Source: Prevotella sp. 885
Lineage (GTDB): Bacteria; Bacteroidota; Bacteroidia; Bacteroidales; Bacteroidaceae
DNA length: 39,257 nt
Reading direction: 5' to 3'
Assembly (NCBI RefSeq): GCF_002265625.1
Contig: NZ_NOVE01000036.1
Coordinates: forward strand, 1-39,257
Part shown: piece after piece, positions 23,124 through 32,495 of the stretch
Numbering within the stretch: position 1 is the stretch's first letter
Layout: the number at the start of each line of letters is the position of its first letter
Translations under genes and position numbers: made by a program
Notes under the pieces: model-generated
What the model saw: the letters and a program-made list of their open reading frames with translations, nothing else
The model's database searches: none
What the model was told of the DNA's origin: nothing

Positions 23124-24340
23124 TACTACCTTATATTATAAAATCAGCCCTGACCTTGGCACTGCTCTACACTTGCATTATGCCATTGCTTGAAAAGGAG
23201 ACATTCCATCGTCTAAACCGAATAATTGTCCTTGGATGCCTGCTCCTGTCATTCATAATTCCATTGATTCATTTCACCGGTGGCACAAATCAAACGATAG
23301 ACATGGTTCGTCAGGCGGTTCAACTGCCTGAAATACTGATAGACGGCAACGCAAACAAGCAGTCTGTATGGAGTCTGACAGACATCCTTATCTGCATATA
23401 TACACTCGGTGGCGTGGCTATGTTATCCTTGACAGCGATACAGACTATGTCTCTGATGCTGCGTCTGCGCCGATGCGAGCATATCACCGACAACAAAGGC
23501 AATGTCATTGTCCTCACCGATTATGCCACAAGTCCGTTCTGCCTCTTCCATTACATTGTGATGAGCCACGACGACTATGCCAATAACCGCTGTTTCGTAC
23601 TGACGCATGAGCAGGAGCATATACGCCTGCGCCACTACATAGACCTCATCATTCTTCAATTCGCCACTATCATACAGTGGTTTAATCCGTTCGTGTGGCT
23701 GATCGGCAAGAACCTTAAAGCCATACACGAGTTTGAGGTGGATGAGTCAGTCTTAAACAAAGGCATTGATGCAACACAATATCAAAAATTTCTTGTAGTC
23801 AAGGCGGTCGGCAATCGTCTGCAGCCATTTGCCAACAACCTTAACAAAGAATCACTAAAACGAAGAATCATTATGATGAACCAGAAAAGATCAAACCGAT
23901 GGATGATGCTTAAGGCATTACTTGTCATCCCGGTGGCTACATTGGCAGTCAGCGTTTTTGCCAATGGTAAGAATGTGAGTGAAACGGCAAGTGAGACTCA
24001 CCCACAGACAACCACCCAAACGAAAATCCATGACGCCGTAGAGGAGATGCCCGAATTCAATGGCGGACAATTGGCAATGATGGAATTTCTCATGAATAAC
24101 ATGAAATATCCACAGGCAGCTGTCAAAGCAAAGCAGCAAGGCAAGGCTGTCGTCGGATTTGTTATCAGAAAAGACGGAACCGTAAGCGACGTACACATCA
24201 CAAAGTCAGCAGGTCATGCCGTTCTTGACGAAGAGGCTATACGTGTGGTGAAGGCTATGCCTGCATGGAAGCCAGGCAAGCAGAAGGGCGAACCGGTAAA
24301 TGTGAAGTACAGCGTGCCGATAACTTTCAAGCTTAAATAA
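23120..24340 (+). CDS. M56 BlaR1-like metallopeptidase fused to a TonB C-terminal domain
   Basis: This 406-aa protein has membrane helices at about residues 5-18, 30-48 and 85-108, an M56 zinc-protease site HEQEH (HEXXH type) near 170, and NPFVWLIGKN with HEFEVDE (zinc ligand E) near 195-215. After a further membrane helix (about 264-278) the last ~85 residues form a TonB/energy-transducer domain: MKYPQAAVKAKQQGKAVVGF, DGTVSDVHITKSAG, MPAWKPGKQKGEPVNVKYSV. Such M56-TonB fusions are typical of Bacteroidetes. The TonB part could couple to an outer-membrane partner or act as periplasmic sensor in place of the beta-lactam domain. Confidence 0.87.
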   Translation: MILPYIIKSALTLALLYTCIMPLLEKETFHRLNRIIVLGCLLLSFIIPLIHFTGGTNQTIDMVRQAVQLPEILIDGNANKQSVWSLTDILICIYTLGGVAMLSLTAIQTMSLMLRLRRCEHITDNKGNVIVLTDYATSPFCLFHYIVMSHDDYANNRCFVLTHEQEHIRLRHYIDLIILQFATIIQWFNPFVWLIGKNLKAIHEFEVDESVLNKGIDATQYQKFLVVKAVGNRLQPFANNLNKESLKRRIIMMNQKRSNRWMMLKALLVIPVATLAVSVFANGKNVSETASETHPQTTTQTKIHDAVEEMPEFNGGQLAMMEFLMNNMKYPQAAVKAKQQGKAVVGFVIRKDGTVSDVHITKSAGHAVLDEEAIRVVKAMPAWKPGKQKGEPVNVKYSVPITFKLK

Positions 24341-24346
24341 TAGAGA

Positions 24347-24391
24347 AAAGGGAATGTAAGAATACTGTTACTGTATTTTTACATTCCCTTT
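24347..24391. terminator. terminator between convergent genes
   Basis: AAAGGGAATGTAA (24347-24359) pairs perfectly with TTACATTCCCTTT (24379-24391). It follows the BlaR1-like gene and faces the end of the minus-strand lipoprotein gene, so it may serve both. Confidence 0.7.
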
Positions 24392-24414
24392 GTTTATTGC
24401 ATAATCAGCTTAAT

Positions 24415-25350
24415 TCATTTCAGTCTGAACTCTGCCTCCAACTCTATCTCCATTAACGTTGACACGCTATATACGCCCTCCGAGAGTCTGCCACTTTCAT
24501 AATAGCTTCTCTTGTATGCGTCGCCGATATCCTTCAGATTCCATGAAGTCGGAATTACGAGCAAAATTCCCTCACCAGGCTTTATCTGTCCGTTAGCCTG
24601 CATCCATTCATAAGCTTTCGTCGTACCTGATCGCGTCAGAGGATGACGATTTTGTGTGTTTGCATCAAGAATACTTGGAAGCCCAGACAAACGACACGTG
24701 TTCTGTGTATGGTTAATAACAATCATACGAATAGAGTCTGACCGTGACGACAGGACACGACACTCGAAAGCTCCACACATACTGCCAGTCGCTGTCGGAA
24801 CGATACTGTCGGATGTCAACTTAAAATGCGGATTTATATTGAAATGCACTTTCTTGCATAATTTGTAAGTACCATTTTTCAATGGAGTGGCAAACTTATT
24901 TGAGGAGAATTCCATTTCTGCAGACTTACCTGTTAGCAACTCATAGCCAAGATCAGTGAAACCACCTTTAAAAGGCATTCTACCCCATCCTTCTGCATTC
25001 TTTTTATATACTTCAAAGCGATTTCCATATGAGCTGTTCGGACCATGCAGGTTGGCCATTGTATAACAGAAACTGCTTTCATCACAATTTGCTACACTGT
25101 CTTTCATCGTCAACGTATAAGCCATATTGCCCGTAGTGGTAGCCCCTGACACTCGGTAGAACATAGTGTAATAGCTACGGTATCTGCCAATCGGAGTGAT
25201 TCGCAACTTGCTTATATCCGTATATTCACTATCGGCTACGTCAGCCACAACAGCCGAATCAGCATTCGAAGCATTCTCTGCCTGACGTGCCTGTGATGAG
25301 CAACCAAAGGCAACAGCAAAAGTTGACAGTAAAAACAATAAGTATTTCAT
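24415..25350 (-). CDS. lipoprotein with Ig-like (Big_14-type) domain
   Basis: This 311-aa protein has a lipoprotein signal with lipobox AFGC (residues 14-17). Residues about 46-190 follow the pattern of a bacterial Ig-like domain: YTLTMKDSV, RFEVYKKNAEGWGRMPF, then PLKNGTYKLCKKVHFN. A second, distal region of mixed strands (205-311) ends in a conserved-looking MEIELEAEFRLK. No enzyme motif is seen. It is probably a surface or periplasmic lipoprotein. It ends 42 bases before the helicase gene's side of the gap and reads in the same direction as that gene, but upstream of it lies only a short gap. Confidence 0.6.
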   Translation of the reverse strand: MKYLLFLLSTFAVAFGCSSQARQAENASNADSAVVADVADSEYTDISKLRITPIGRYRSYYTMFYRVSGATTTGNMAYTLTMKDSVANCDESSFCYTMANLHGPNSSYGNRFEVYKKNAEGWGRMPFKGGFTDLGYELLTGKSAEMEFSSNKFATPLKNGTYKLCKKVHFNINPHFKLTSDSIVPTATGSMCGAFECRVLSSRSDSIRMIVINHTQNTCRLSGLPSILDANTQNRHPLTRSGTTKAYEWMQANGQIKPGEGILLVIPTSWNLKDIGDAYKRSYYESGRLSEGVYSVSTLMEIELEAEFRLK

Positions 25351-25391
25351 AAGCGGTAGTTGGTTTATATATTGTGATTAATATTGTATAT

Positions 25392-28300
25392 TCAATTCTT
25401 CCTCAACATCAAGTCTGCGAGCAGAACAGCCAATTCTTTTTCTTCCTTTGCTGCATTCTTAGATTTCCATGCCACAATAAAGCGTACATTGGCTGTCGCC
25501 ACGTGATAGCCCTTGGCTTCCCATTTCACAAGCTTGTCTAACATGCCTTGCGAGAGTCTGGCAATGGCTTGACCGGTTGGAGCGCTACACAGATACGGAG
25601 CATTATAAGTCAGCTCGTCACCACCACGCAAAGCAAGCACTTCCTGTTTGCTATACTTGAAATAATCAAGGTAGACATCCTTATGCGAGAGTTGCAGCAC
25701 TATCTCCTCCGGCACTGCATATTGCTGTGAATCCGTGATATGCTGACAGTTATGTATACAGTCGAATACGTCGCCATTGGTGTGGATATAGAGATTATGC
25801 TTGGCTCGGGTAATTCCTACGTAATATCTACGCAGAAGATCGTCTGTGTGATTGTATTTATCGGATATCAGCATATAAACATTGTCAAACTCACGACCCT
25901 TCGATTTATGTACCGTAGACACCACTACCTCGGCATCTGATACATCACAGAAGTCCTCCACAGACGACTCGAACACAAACTCACGCAAGTCGCTATAGTA
26001 TTTGGCACGGTTGGTCTGCTCAAACATTTCCACGCAGCGACGCACATATTGCAGGCTCTTGCTCATGGCATACTTGCTGAAAGTCTTCTGCTTTGCCTCC
26101 TCCCAAGCCTCATCAGTGATGAGAGGTGACCGCTTTCTGCTGTCCACACACTTCATGAAGTAGCGCATCTCCATAAGATTGGAAAACCGCAAACCATCCA
26201 ACGACTGTATCAGCTTAGCCTTCACGCCGCGCCCGTTCAGCAACGCAAGCATAACAACAGCCTCCTCGTTGGTCTGCGTCAGTATGCAAGAAGTGCCCTT
26301 ACCACGCTTCATTATGTCATCGGCAACGGGCAGAAACATGTATTTGGAGGTATGGCGTGTAATTCTTACTTCACCGTCATCATTGCTCATTGACAAAATA
26401 GGAGCTTTCTTCAGTCTGTTTTTTATTAACCTAACAAAATCGTTGGCTGCTCCTACAACAAGGCGTGAGCTGCGATAATTCTCAGTCATCTCTATGAAAC
26501 GTCCACCCGGTTCCTTGCTCAGCTGATACATATACTTCGAGTCGGAGCCACGAAACTCATAGATGTTCTGGTCGTCATCGCCGACGGCAATCACACGCAT
26601 ATCCTCATTAACAGCCATCAGAGCCGAAACCAAAGCATAGTCGTCACTGCCCATGTCCTGTGCCTCGTCTATGACAAGCACCGTCTTGCCTATATGATTT
26701 TGCTCCACCTCGCCATTGTTTATCATCTCGGCAGCCTTTGCCACCACACCACTCACATCATCCAGATTGCCTATACGCCCGAGCAAGTCGAAGCAATAAG
26801 AATGGAATGTCTTTATCTCAACAAAGTGGGCAGCATTGCCAATAAGCTGCATCAGCCTCTGCTTGAACTCAGTAGCAGCGGCACGCGAGAATGTAAGCAT
26901 AAGTAGCTGCTCATGCTTCACATCTTCAAGCAAGAGTAACGACGCAAGCTTATGTACCAGCACGCGCGTCTTGCCACTGCCTGGACCTGCCGCCACTACA
27001 ATACAACGCGACTCACGGTCCTCTATAATCTCTTTCTGTCGAGCCGACAACTGTCCGAAAAGCTCGCGATATTTGGCAGGAGTAACGTTGCGGTTGATTT
27101 CATTCACACGATTGCCCTTAAAGTACTTGCCGATGAACTGACGATAGTCCATCTGAAAATAGTCGTGCACATATTGCAGGGCAGCGTCATAGTCGCTGAC
27201 CATCAGATTGGCGTATTCGCCCACTATATGTATCTGCTGAATCTTCTGCTTATAGAATTCATTGAGCGTACGATAGTCGTCCTGCTTATAGCGTAGGCGA
27301 TTGTCCTTCAGTCGGCGAATGTCCATAGCATTATAGAGCACCAGAAATCCTCCTTCAAGCTTAAGCGCACCTATCTTGGAGAGATAGAGCAACGCCTCCT
27401 CCACGTCCTCCAACTGTAGCTCTGAAGTATCGAAGAACAGCTGTTGGACTTCTGCCTTAATGTCATTAAGAAGCTCTACGACCGAAAACTGTACTGCCCC
27501 GCTCTTCTTTGCCTCATCGTCCATGCTCTCAGCCATACGGTAAAGCCAGTCCACAACAAAACGACATATATTCAATCGTTTTTCAAATCGCTTCAATGTC
27601 GACTCCATATCCGACTGTCGTCTTACTACAATATTGCGCGACACATCTTCCTTCTTACGAGTGTAGCCTTTCACTACAAGGAAGTAGAGCAATGTTCGGA
27701 TGTTCTTCTCAGTCGACCTATCCAGCCCGTCGCGCACAGCATTGTCGTTAAGCTGCTTATAAGATATGCACAGCGATTCGTCTGGAATATGCTTTATTAT
27801 GTATTCCTCAAGTTGAGCGAAATACTCAAGCTGATTTTTAGCCTTTCGTTCCGAACCCACATCCTGCATGTAAGCCGAAATGTCCTTGCTGTCAGCGAGT
27901 ATTCCTTCCTGACGCATACGTTCCACGGCAGACACAATCTCCTTTTTATTCATTCCGAGAATGTCAGCGAGATAGTCAATACGCGACTCTGCCTCCGAAT
28001 CCTGTGCCTTTGAGATGTGCTTCTGCGAAATCAGCGACTTTATTATGCGCACAGCCTTCTCCGCCTCATCCTTCTCAAACAACGAAGAAGCAGAAATGCG
28101 CTGACGTGCCTCATCCATGTTCTTCACAGTTATGCCCGTGGCATAAACATGCGGCACATTGTTGCCACGCTCTATGTAGCCGCTCTGCTCAAGTGCCGAA
28201 AGAGCGGTGCGTACACGAGTCTCGATGTCCGACACCGAGTCGTCCCAACCTGCCTGACGTGCAATTTCGAGTGCCGAACAACACACACGCTGACGCTGAC

Positions 28301-30266
28301 GTGTAAAGCTCTTTACGGCTTGCCACACCTGCTGTATCTCACTAAGACTGAGTTTTGTCTGATTGAGCAGAATAAAATGCTTGTCAAGGTCGTTGTCGCT
28401 GTACAGCACAAAGCATTGTGCCGTAAGATTCGGGTCGCGTCCTGCACGTCCAGCCTCCTGCACGTAGTTCTCAAGCGAATCTGATATGTCGTAATGCACG
28501 ACAAGCCCTACGTCGCTCTTGTCGACGCCCATGCCGAAAGCCGATGTCGCAACGATGATGTCCACCCTACCCGACATAAACTCATCCTGATTCTTTATCT
28601 TCTCGTCAGAATCCATCTTGCCGTTGAACGGCAGAGCCTTCATTCCGTCACGAGTGAGCTTTGAGGCAAGTTCGTGTGTACGCTTCGTGCGCGACACATA
28701 TATAATGGTCGGGCATGACGCCATCCTTACAAGTTCGCGCAGCTGACCATACTTGTCCTCGTCAGTATCGACGTGTATCACCTTATAGCGCAGATTCTTT
28801 CTTGAAGCCGATGATGCAAAAAGCTTCAGGTCAACGTTTAGCCAATGCTTGAAGTAGTCGCAAATATCCTGAACCACCTTTTGCTTTGCAGTTGCCGTAA
28901 AACACGACACAGGTATGCGTGTGCCGCCACCTTTACGCTCCTGATATTCCTTTATAAACCTGCCTATATACAGATAGTCAACACGAAAATCCTGTCCCCA
29001 AGCCGAGAAGCAATGTGCCTCGTCAATGACAAATCGCACCACATGACGAGCCATGAGTATCTTCTCTATGGTCTTCGAGCGAAGCATCTCGGGGGATATA
29101 TACAACAGTGAAGCGTCACCGCTCTGCACACGCTCTATGGCAAGCGAGCGTGATATAGGATCGAGCAATCCGTTGATTGTCACCGCTTCTGTTATGCCAC
29201 GGTCGGCAAGATTGTCCACCTGATCCTTCATGAGCGACTGCAAAGGCGATATCACTACGGTCAGTCCGCGTACGCTGCCGCCCTCTATCAATGCAGGCAG
29301 CTGAAACGTAAGCGACTTGCCTCCTCCTGTCGGGAATATAGCCAACAACGAATTTCCGTCAATGGCAGCACGTGCTGCATTTTCCTGCAACGGCTCGCCG
29401 TCGTATGTACGAAACGAGTCGTAACCGAAGAAACGCTTCAAGTTATAGCGGGCGTCAAGTTGCCGGTCACAGTACTTGCACCCCACAGCACAGCGCGTGT
29501 GGCGAAGCTGACGTATGACATGCTCCACCTCGGGATAATTAAACAGCACCCAAGCCGGAGTGACCGACCGCTGGTCCGTAGTATCAATCAGGGCCAAAGC
29601 ATAAGCCAATCCACAAGGATATTTTCTTGCCAACCTACGGATATCGGCATTGGTGCAAATCTTTCCGTCATACTCTTCGCGTATCAGCTCTGCAATCTGA
29701 TTATTTGAGCCTGTCTCAGCTCCAACCATCTGCATAAAACCATTAAACTCGTCAATATCCGCAAGCAAAGAGGCATAAATGCGCTGCCTGCGTTCAGACA
29801 AACCACGCCAACGGGCAATCTCATCAAAGAGTAATTCGCGAGCCTTCTCGCAGTCGTTCACGGGATTGTTCATCTCATCGCTCATCAGCTTGTCGTCCTT
29901 CACAAGTCGATGGTAGGGTCGTTCGGGGAACAACAAGGGCGACATATACAAAGTGTCAACAAGCGCCCATCGCTGCATGTTTTCGCCAAACAGAAACTTT
30001 GCGTCATGATGCACAATGTTATGACCGCACACAAAATCTATATCAGACAAGAAATTCAGCAAGTCAGCCTTGGAATTCCTGTGAAAAGTAGCCCCGTCAT
30101 GGCGCAACGCTCCAATGTCTTGAATCTTATGATTCTTTACGCCAACCTCCACATCCACAAAGGCATAGCTGTCTGCATCACGCCTTAATGACGTAATGTA
30201 GTTGTCGGAAGAGCTTGAAGCACCACCTATATTTATCGTATCTAAGATTCTATCCCAAAGTGACAT
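25392..30266 (-). CDS. DEDDh exonuclease-RecQ helicase-UvrD helicase fusion
   Basis: This single 1624-aa protein joins three DNA enzymes. Residues 30-145 form a DnaQ-type 3'-5' exonuclease (FVDVEV at 36-41, HN and HHD at 82-88, HRLVKDD and NDCEKA near 119-142). After a Cys cluster (C259, C263, C266) comes an SF2 RecQ helicase: TGGGKS at 313-318, DEAH at 415-418, TATA near 457-460, and QEAGRAGRD near 603-611. After a long helical linker an SF1 UvrD/PcrA helicase follows: GPGSGKT at 1094-1100, DEAQD at 1200-1204, GDDDQNIYEFRG near 1229-1240, and STVHKSKGREFD near the C-terminal third. It probably acts in DNA repair or on stalled forks or foreign DNA. All motifs look intact. Confidence 0.88.
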   Translation of the reverse strand: MSLWDRILDTINIGGASSSSDNYITSLRRDADSYAFVDVEVGVKNHKIQDIGALRHDGATFHRNSKADLLNFLSDIDFVCGHNIVHHDAKFLFGENMQRWALVDTLYMSPLLFPERPYHRLVKDDKLMSDEMNNPVNDCEKARELLFDEIARWRGLSERRQRIYASLLADIDEFNGFMQMVGAETGSNNQIAELIREEYDGKICTNADIRRLARKYPCGLAYALALIDTTDQRSVTPAWVLFNYPEVEHVIRQLRHTRCAVGCKYCDRQLDARYNLKRFFGYDSFRTYDGEPLQENAARAAIDGNSLLAIFPTGGGKSLTFQLPALIEGGSVRGLTVVISPLQSLMKDQVDNLADRGITEAVTINGLLDPISRSLAIERVQSGDASLLYISPEMLRSKTIEKILMARHVVRFVIDEAHCFSAWGQDFRVDYLYIGRFIKEYQERKGGGTRIPVSCFTATAKQKVVQDICDYFKHWLNVDLKLFASSASRKNLRYKVIHVDTDEDKYGQLRELVRMASCPTIIYVSRTKRTHELASKLTRDGMKALPFNGKMDSDEKIKNQDEFMSGRVDIIVATSAFGMGVDKSDVGLVVHYDISDSLENYVQEAGRAGRDPNLTAQCFVLYSDNDLDKHFILLNQTKLSLSEIQQVWQAVKSFTRQRQRVCCSALEIARQAGWDDSVSDIETRVRTALSALEQSGYIERGNNVPHVYATGITVKNMDEARQRISASSLFEKDEAEKAVRIIKSLISQKHISKAQDSEAESRIDYLADILGMNKKEIVSAVERMRQEGILADSKDISAYMQDVGSERKAKNQLEYFAQLEEYIIKHIPDESLCISYKQLNDNAVRDGLDRSTEKNIRTLLYFLVVKGYTRKKEDVSRNIVVRRQSDMESTLKRFEKRLNICRFVVDWLYRMAESMDDEAKKSGAVQFSVVELLNDIKAEVQQLFFDTSELQLEDVEEALLYLSKIGALKLEGGFLVLYNAMDIRRLKDNRLRYKQDDYRTLNEFYKQKIQQIHIVGEYANLMVSDYDAALQYVHDYFQMDYRQFIGKYFKGNRVNEINRNVTPAKYRELFGQLSARQKEIIEDRESRCIVVAAGPGSGKTRVLVHKLASLLLLEDVKHEQLLMLTFSRAAATEFKQRLMQLIGNAAHFVEIKTFHSYCFDLLGRIGNLDDVSGVVAKAAEMINNGEVEQNHIGKTVLVIDEAQDMGSDDYALVSALMAVNEDMRVIAVGDDDQNIYEFRGSDSKYMYQLSKEPGGRFIEMTENYRSSRLVVGAANDFVRLIKNRLKKAPILSMSNDDGEVRITRHTSKYMFLPVADDIMKRGKGTSCILTQTNEEAVVMLALLNGRGVKAKLIQSLDGLRFSNLMEMRYFMKCVDSRKRSPLITDEAWEEAKQKTFSKYAMSKSLQYVRRCVEMFEQTNRAKYYSDLREFVFESSVEDFCDVSDAEVVVSTVHKSKGREFDNVYMLISDKYNHTDDLLRRYYVGITRAKHNLYIHTNGDVFDCIHNCQHITDSQQYAVPEEIVLQLSHKDVYLDYFKYSKQEVLALRGGDELTYNAPYLCSAPTGQAIARLSQGMLDKLVKWEAKGYHVATANVRFIVAWKSKNAAKEEKELAVLLADLMLRKN

Positions 30267-30307
30267 AAGTTGTAAAGGTTGTTATTAAGCAAGATTTTTC
30301 AAGCTAC

Positions 30308-30315
30308 AAAAATAG
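30308..30315 (-). promoter_or_regulatory. -7 box of the helicase-fusion gene
   Basis: In minus-strand sense TATTTTTG matches TAnnTTTG, about 41 bases before the ATG at 30266. Confidence 0.45.
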
Positions 30316-30411
30316 CAAAATATATCCAACTTCATAGCATACATAGAGCAAAAGTTACGCAAGAATACAGCAAATCGACCTAAAATCAGGCTTTTTCTGA
30401 AAGACTTTCGT

Positions 30412-30419
30412 TAACTTTG
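30412..30419 (+). promoter_or_regulatory. -7 box of serB
   Basis: TAACTTTG matches TAnnTTTG, 59 bases before the ATG at 30479; it is back to back with the helicase promoter. Confidence 0.5.
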
Positions 30420-30478
30420 CATAAACAAGCAAAACAACAGATATTATGGCACTGAAACTTTATTCACAAAAATAATAA

Positions 30479-31723
30479 ATGGAAAAAACCGAAATTAAGG
30501 AAGAACAGATTCTGATCAGAATAACTGGTAATGACCGTCCTGGTCTTACCGCATCGATAATGGAGATTCTTGCAAGCAAGGATGCGAAGATCCTTGACAT
30601 CGCCCAGGCTGACATCCACTCCACTCTTTCTCTTGGCATCCTCATCCGTATAAACGAAGACGACTCCGGTCAGGTGATGAAGGAGCTGCTGTTCAAGACC
30701 ACTGAGCTGGGCGTGCAGATAGGCTTCGAGCCCGTAACGGACGACCAGTATGAGATGTGGGTGGGCCAGCAGGGCAAGAACCGATATATCCTCACGCTCA
30801 TCGGACGCAGCCTTTCGGCAAAGCAGATTGAGGCTGCCACAAAGATTATCACAAAGCAGGGACTCAACATCGACTCCATCCTACGACTCACCGGACGTAT
30901 GAGCATCAAGCACCCGGAGCAAAACCGTAGGGCGTGCATCGAGTTCTCGCTCCGTGGCACTCCCACTGACCGCACTCTCATGCAGGAGGAACTGATGAAG
31001 ATTTCTTCGGAAATGGAGATCGACGTCTCGTTCCAGAAGGACAATATGTATCGACGTATGCGCCGACTGATCTGCTTCGATATGGACTCAACGCTCATAC
31101 AGACCGAGTGCATAGACGAGCTGGCTGAGCGTGCCGGCGTGGGCGACGAGGTGAAAGCCATCACGGAGAGCGCCATGAGAGGCGAAATCGACTTCAAGGA
31201 GAGCTTCACACGCCGTGTGGCGCTGCTGAAGGGACTCGACTCAAGGGTGTTCGAGGAAATCGCCCAAAAGATGCCCATCACGGAGGGAGTGGACCGCCTA
31301 ATGGCTGTGCTGAAGCGTTGCGGATATAAGATTGCCATTCTCAGTGGCGGATTCACGTATTTCGGAGAGTTCCTGCAGCGCAAGTACGGCATCGACTATG
31401 TATACGCCAACGAACTGGAGGTGGACGACAACGGCATTCTGACGGGACGTTACGTCGGTGAGATAGTGGACGGACACCGAAAAGCAGAACTGCTGAAGCT
31501 CATCGCACAGGTGGAGAAGGTGAACCTCGCGCAGACCATTGCCGTGGGCGACGGAGCCAACGACCTGCCTATGCTGGGCGAAGCCGGACTTGGCATCGCC
31601 TTCCATGCCAAGCCGCGTGTGGTGGCTAACGCAAAGCAGAGCCTCAACACCATCGGCATCGACGGCGTGCTATATTTCCTCGGCTTTAAGGACAGCTATC
31701 TTGGCGAGCAGGGAAAGTTCTGA
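30479..31723 (+). CDS. serB: phosphoserine phosphatase with N-terminal ACT domains
   Basis: This 414-aa enzyme makes L-serine from phosphoserine, the last step of the phosphorylated serine pathway. The N-terminus holds two ACT-like domains (ILIRITGNDRPGLTASIMEI at 11-30 and a second from about 103), which in this family bind amino acids for regulation. The C-terminal HAD phosphatase has the nucleophile motif DMDST (D201, D203), a cap beginning ECIDELAERAG, SGGF in motif II, a conserved Lys in HRKAELL, and GDGANDLPML in motif III. Length and layout match Bacteroidales SerB. Confidence 0.95.
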   Translation: MEKTEIKEEQILIRITGNDRPGLTASIMEILASKDAKILDIAQADIHSTLSLGILIRINEDDSGQVMKELLFKTTELGVQIGFEPVTDDQYEMWVGQQGKNRYILTLIGRSLSAKQIEAATKIITKQGLNIDSILRLTGRMSIKHPEQNRRACIEFSLRGTPTDRTLMQEELMKISSEMEIDVSFQKDNMYRRMRRLICFDMDSTLIQTECIDELAERAGVGDEVKAITESAMRGEIDFKESFTRRVALLKGLDSRVFEEIAQKMPITEGVDRLMAVLKRCGYKIAILSGGFTYFGEFLQRKYGIDYVYANELEVDDNGILTGRYVGEIVDGHRKAELLKLIAQVEKVNLAQTIAVGDGANDLPMLGEAGLGIAFHAKPRVVANAKQSLNTIGIDGVLYFLGFKDSYLGEQGKF

Positions 31724-31751
31724 TCTTTATCTGCATTTTATAGCATAACAT

Positions 31752-31790
31752 CGTGGAGCAAGTGTGGAAAATTTCTACACTTGCTCCACG
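31752..31790 (+). terminator. terminator after serB
   Basis: CGTGGAGCAAGTGT (31752-31765) pairs perfectly with ACACTTGCTCCACG (31777-31790) and is followed by CTTTTCT. It separates serB from the sigma54 unit. Confidence 0.75.
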
Positions 31791-31877
31791 CTTTTCTACA
31801 CTTCCACACTTCTTCGTTTTCGTACTGATTTTCTTACATTGTTGATTTCCAGCAGTTTAAGCTTTCAAGTATTGTTT

Positions 31878-31893
31878 TGGCACGCCCGTTGCA
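31878..31893 (+). promoter_or_regulatory. sigma54 (-24/-12) promoter
   Basis: TGGCACGCCCGTTGCA is a full match to the sigma54 consensus TGGCAC-N5-TTGCW, with GG at 31879-31880 and GC at 31891-31892. It stands 91 bases before the ATG of the small secreted protein. A sigma54 activator gene lies 3 kb downstream on the same strand. The leader 31905-31983 shows nothing else. Confidence 0.85.
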
Positions 31894-31983
31894 TTATATT
31901 AGTCGAACAACGCAACGAACCCAGAAAGTTCAAGCAAAGTTCAGCTAATAAACAATAATATTCACAATAAAAAATTTACGCAT

Positions 31984-32286
31984 ATGAAGAAGTTATTTTT
32001 TGCAGCTTTCGCAGCTTTCGTAATGGTATCAGTAAGCAACGTATTCGCTAACAACTCAATGTCAAGTCTCAGCACCGCCCTTCCGCAGGACACAACCACA
32101 GTGGACACGGTGGCACCGGCAGAACAGCCCGCTGAGCAGCCCGCTGAAACTCCAGCTGAGACACCAGCACAAACTGAGGACTCAACTGTAAGCGCAGCAG
32201 GATCAGACGACACAGCAATGATGATGTTCTCTGACTCAACAGAGGTGGACACCACAAAGTCTGACGTCACTCCTGACGTGGCATAA
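31984..32286 (+). CDS. small secreted Pro/Ala/Thr-rich protein under a sigma54 promoter
   Basis: This 100-aa protein has a signal peptide MKKLFFAAFAAFVMVSVSNV with cleavage after FA near residue 23. The mature part is low-complexity and acidic, with PAEQPAEQPAETPAETPAQ in the middle and no cysteine, and is probably unfolded. I recognise no family. It is a single-gene transcript: a sigma54 promoter lies before it and a strong terminator after it. The neighbouring hybrid kinase and NtrC-type activator suggest that it is their main local target, and it may be a cell-envelope stress or surface protein; function unknown. Confidence 0.75.
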   Translation: MKKLFFAAFAAFVMVSVSNVFANNSMSSLSTALPQDTTTVDTVAPAEQPAEQPAETPAETPAQTEDSTVSAAGSDDTAMMMFSDSTEVDTTKSDVTPDVA

Positions 32287-32346
32287 TAACAGGAACACAT
32301 TCATATCCATTTCCTGACATAATTGCCAAATACCCCAAGCCGCTTC

Positions 32347-32388
32347 AGCCTGTATCGTCTTGCGTGAGCAAGAGATACAGGCTTTTTT
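32347..32388 (+). terminator. Rho-independent terminator of the small secreted protein gene
   Basis: AGCCTGTATC-G-TCTTGC (32347-32363) pairs with GCAAGAGATACAGGCT (32368-32383) with one bulged G and a GTGA loop, followed by six T's. This is the clearest terminator in the window. Confidence 0.9.
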
Positions 32389-32457
32389 CGTGCATAAAAT
32401 AAAAAACTGCAATCTGCGTTATATATATGTATAGAAGAATAGGAATATGATAGTAAC

Positions 32458-32475
32458 TGAACTTTCGCAAGTTCA
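32458..32475. promoter_or_regulatory. TGAACTT-TCGC-AAGTTCA dyad before the kinase gene
   Basis: A perfect 7-bp inverted repeat around TCGC, 20 bases before the ATG at 32496. It could be an operator or a small leader hairpin. No clear TAnnTTTG box is seen in 32389-32495. Confidence 0.4.
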
Positions 32476-32495
32476 AATAATAAAAAAAGTAAGAC

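Noticed and set aside
31764..31958. 64-codon frame between serB and the small secreted protein
   Set aside because: It overlaps the serB terminator and the sigma54 promoter and has no protein-like features.
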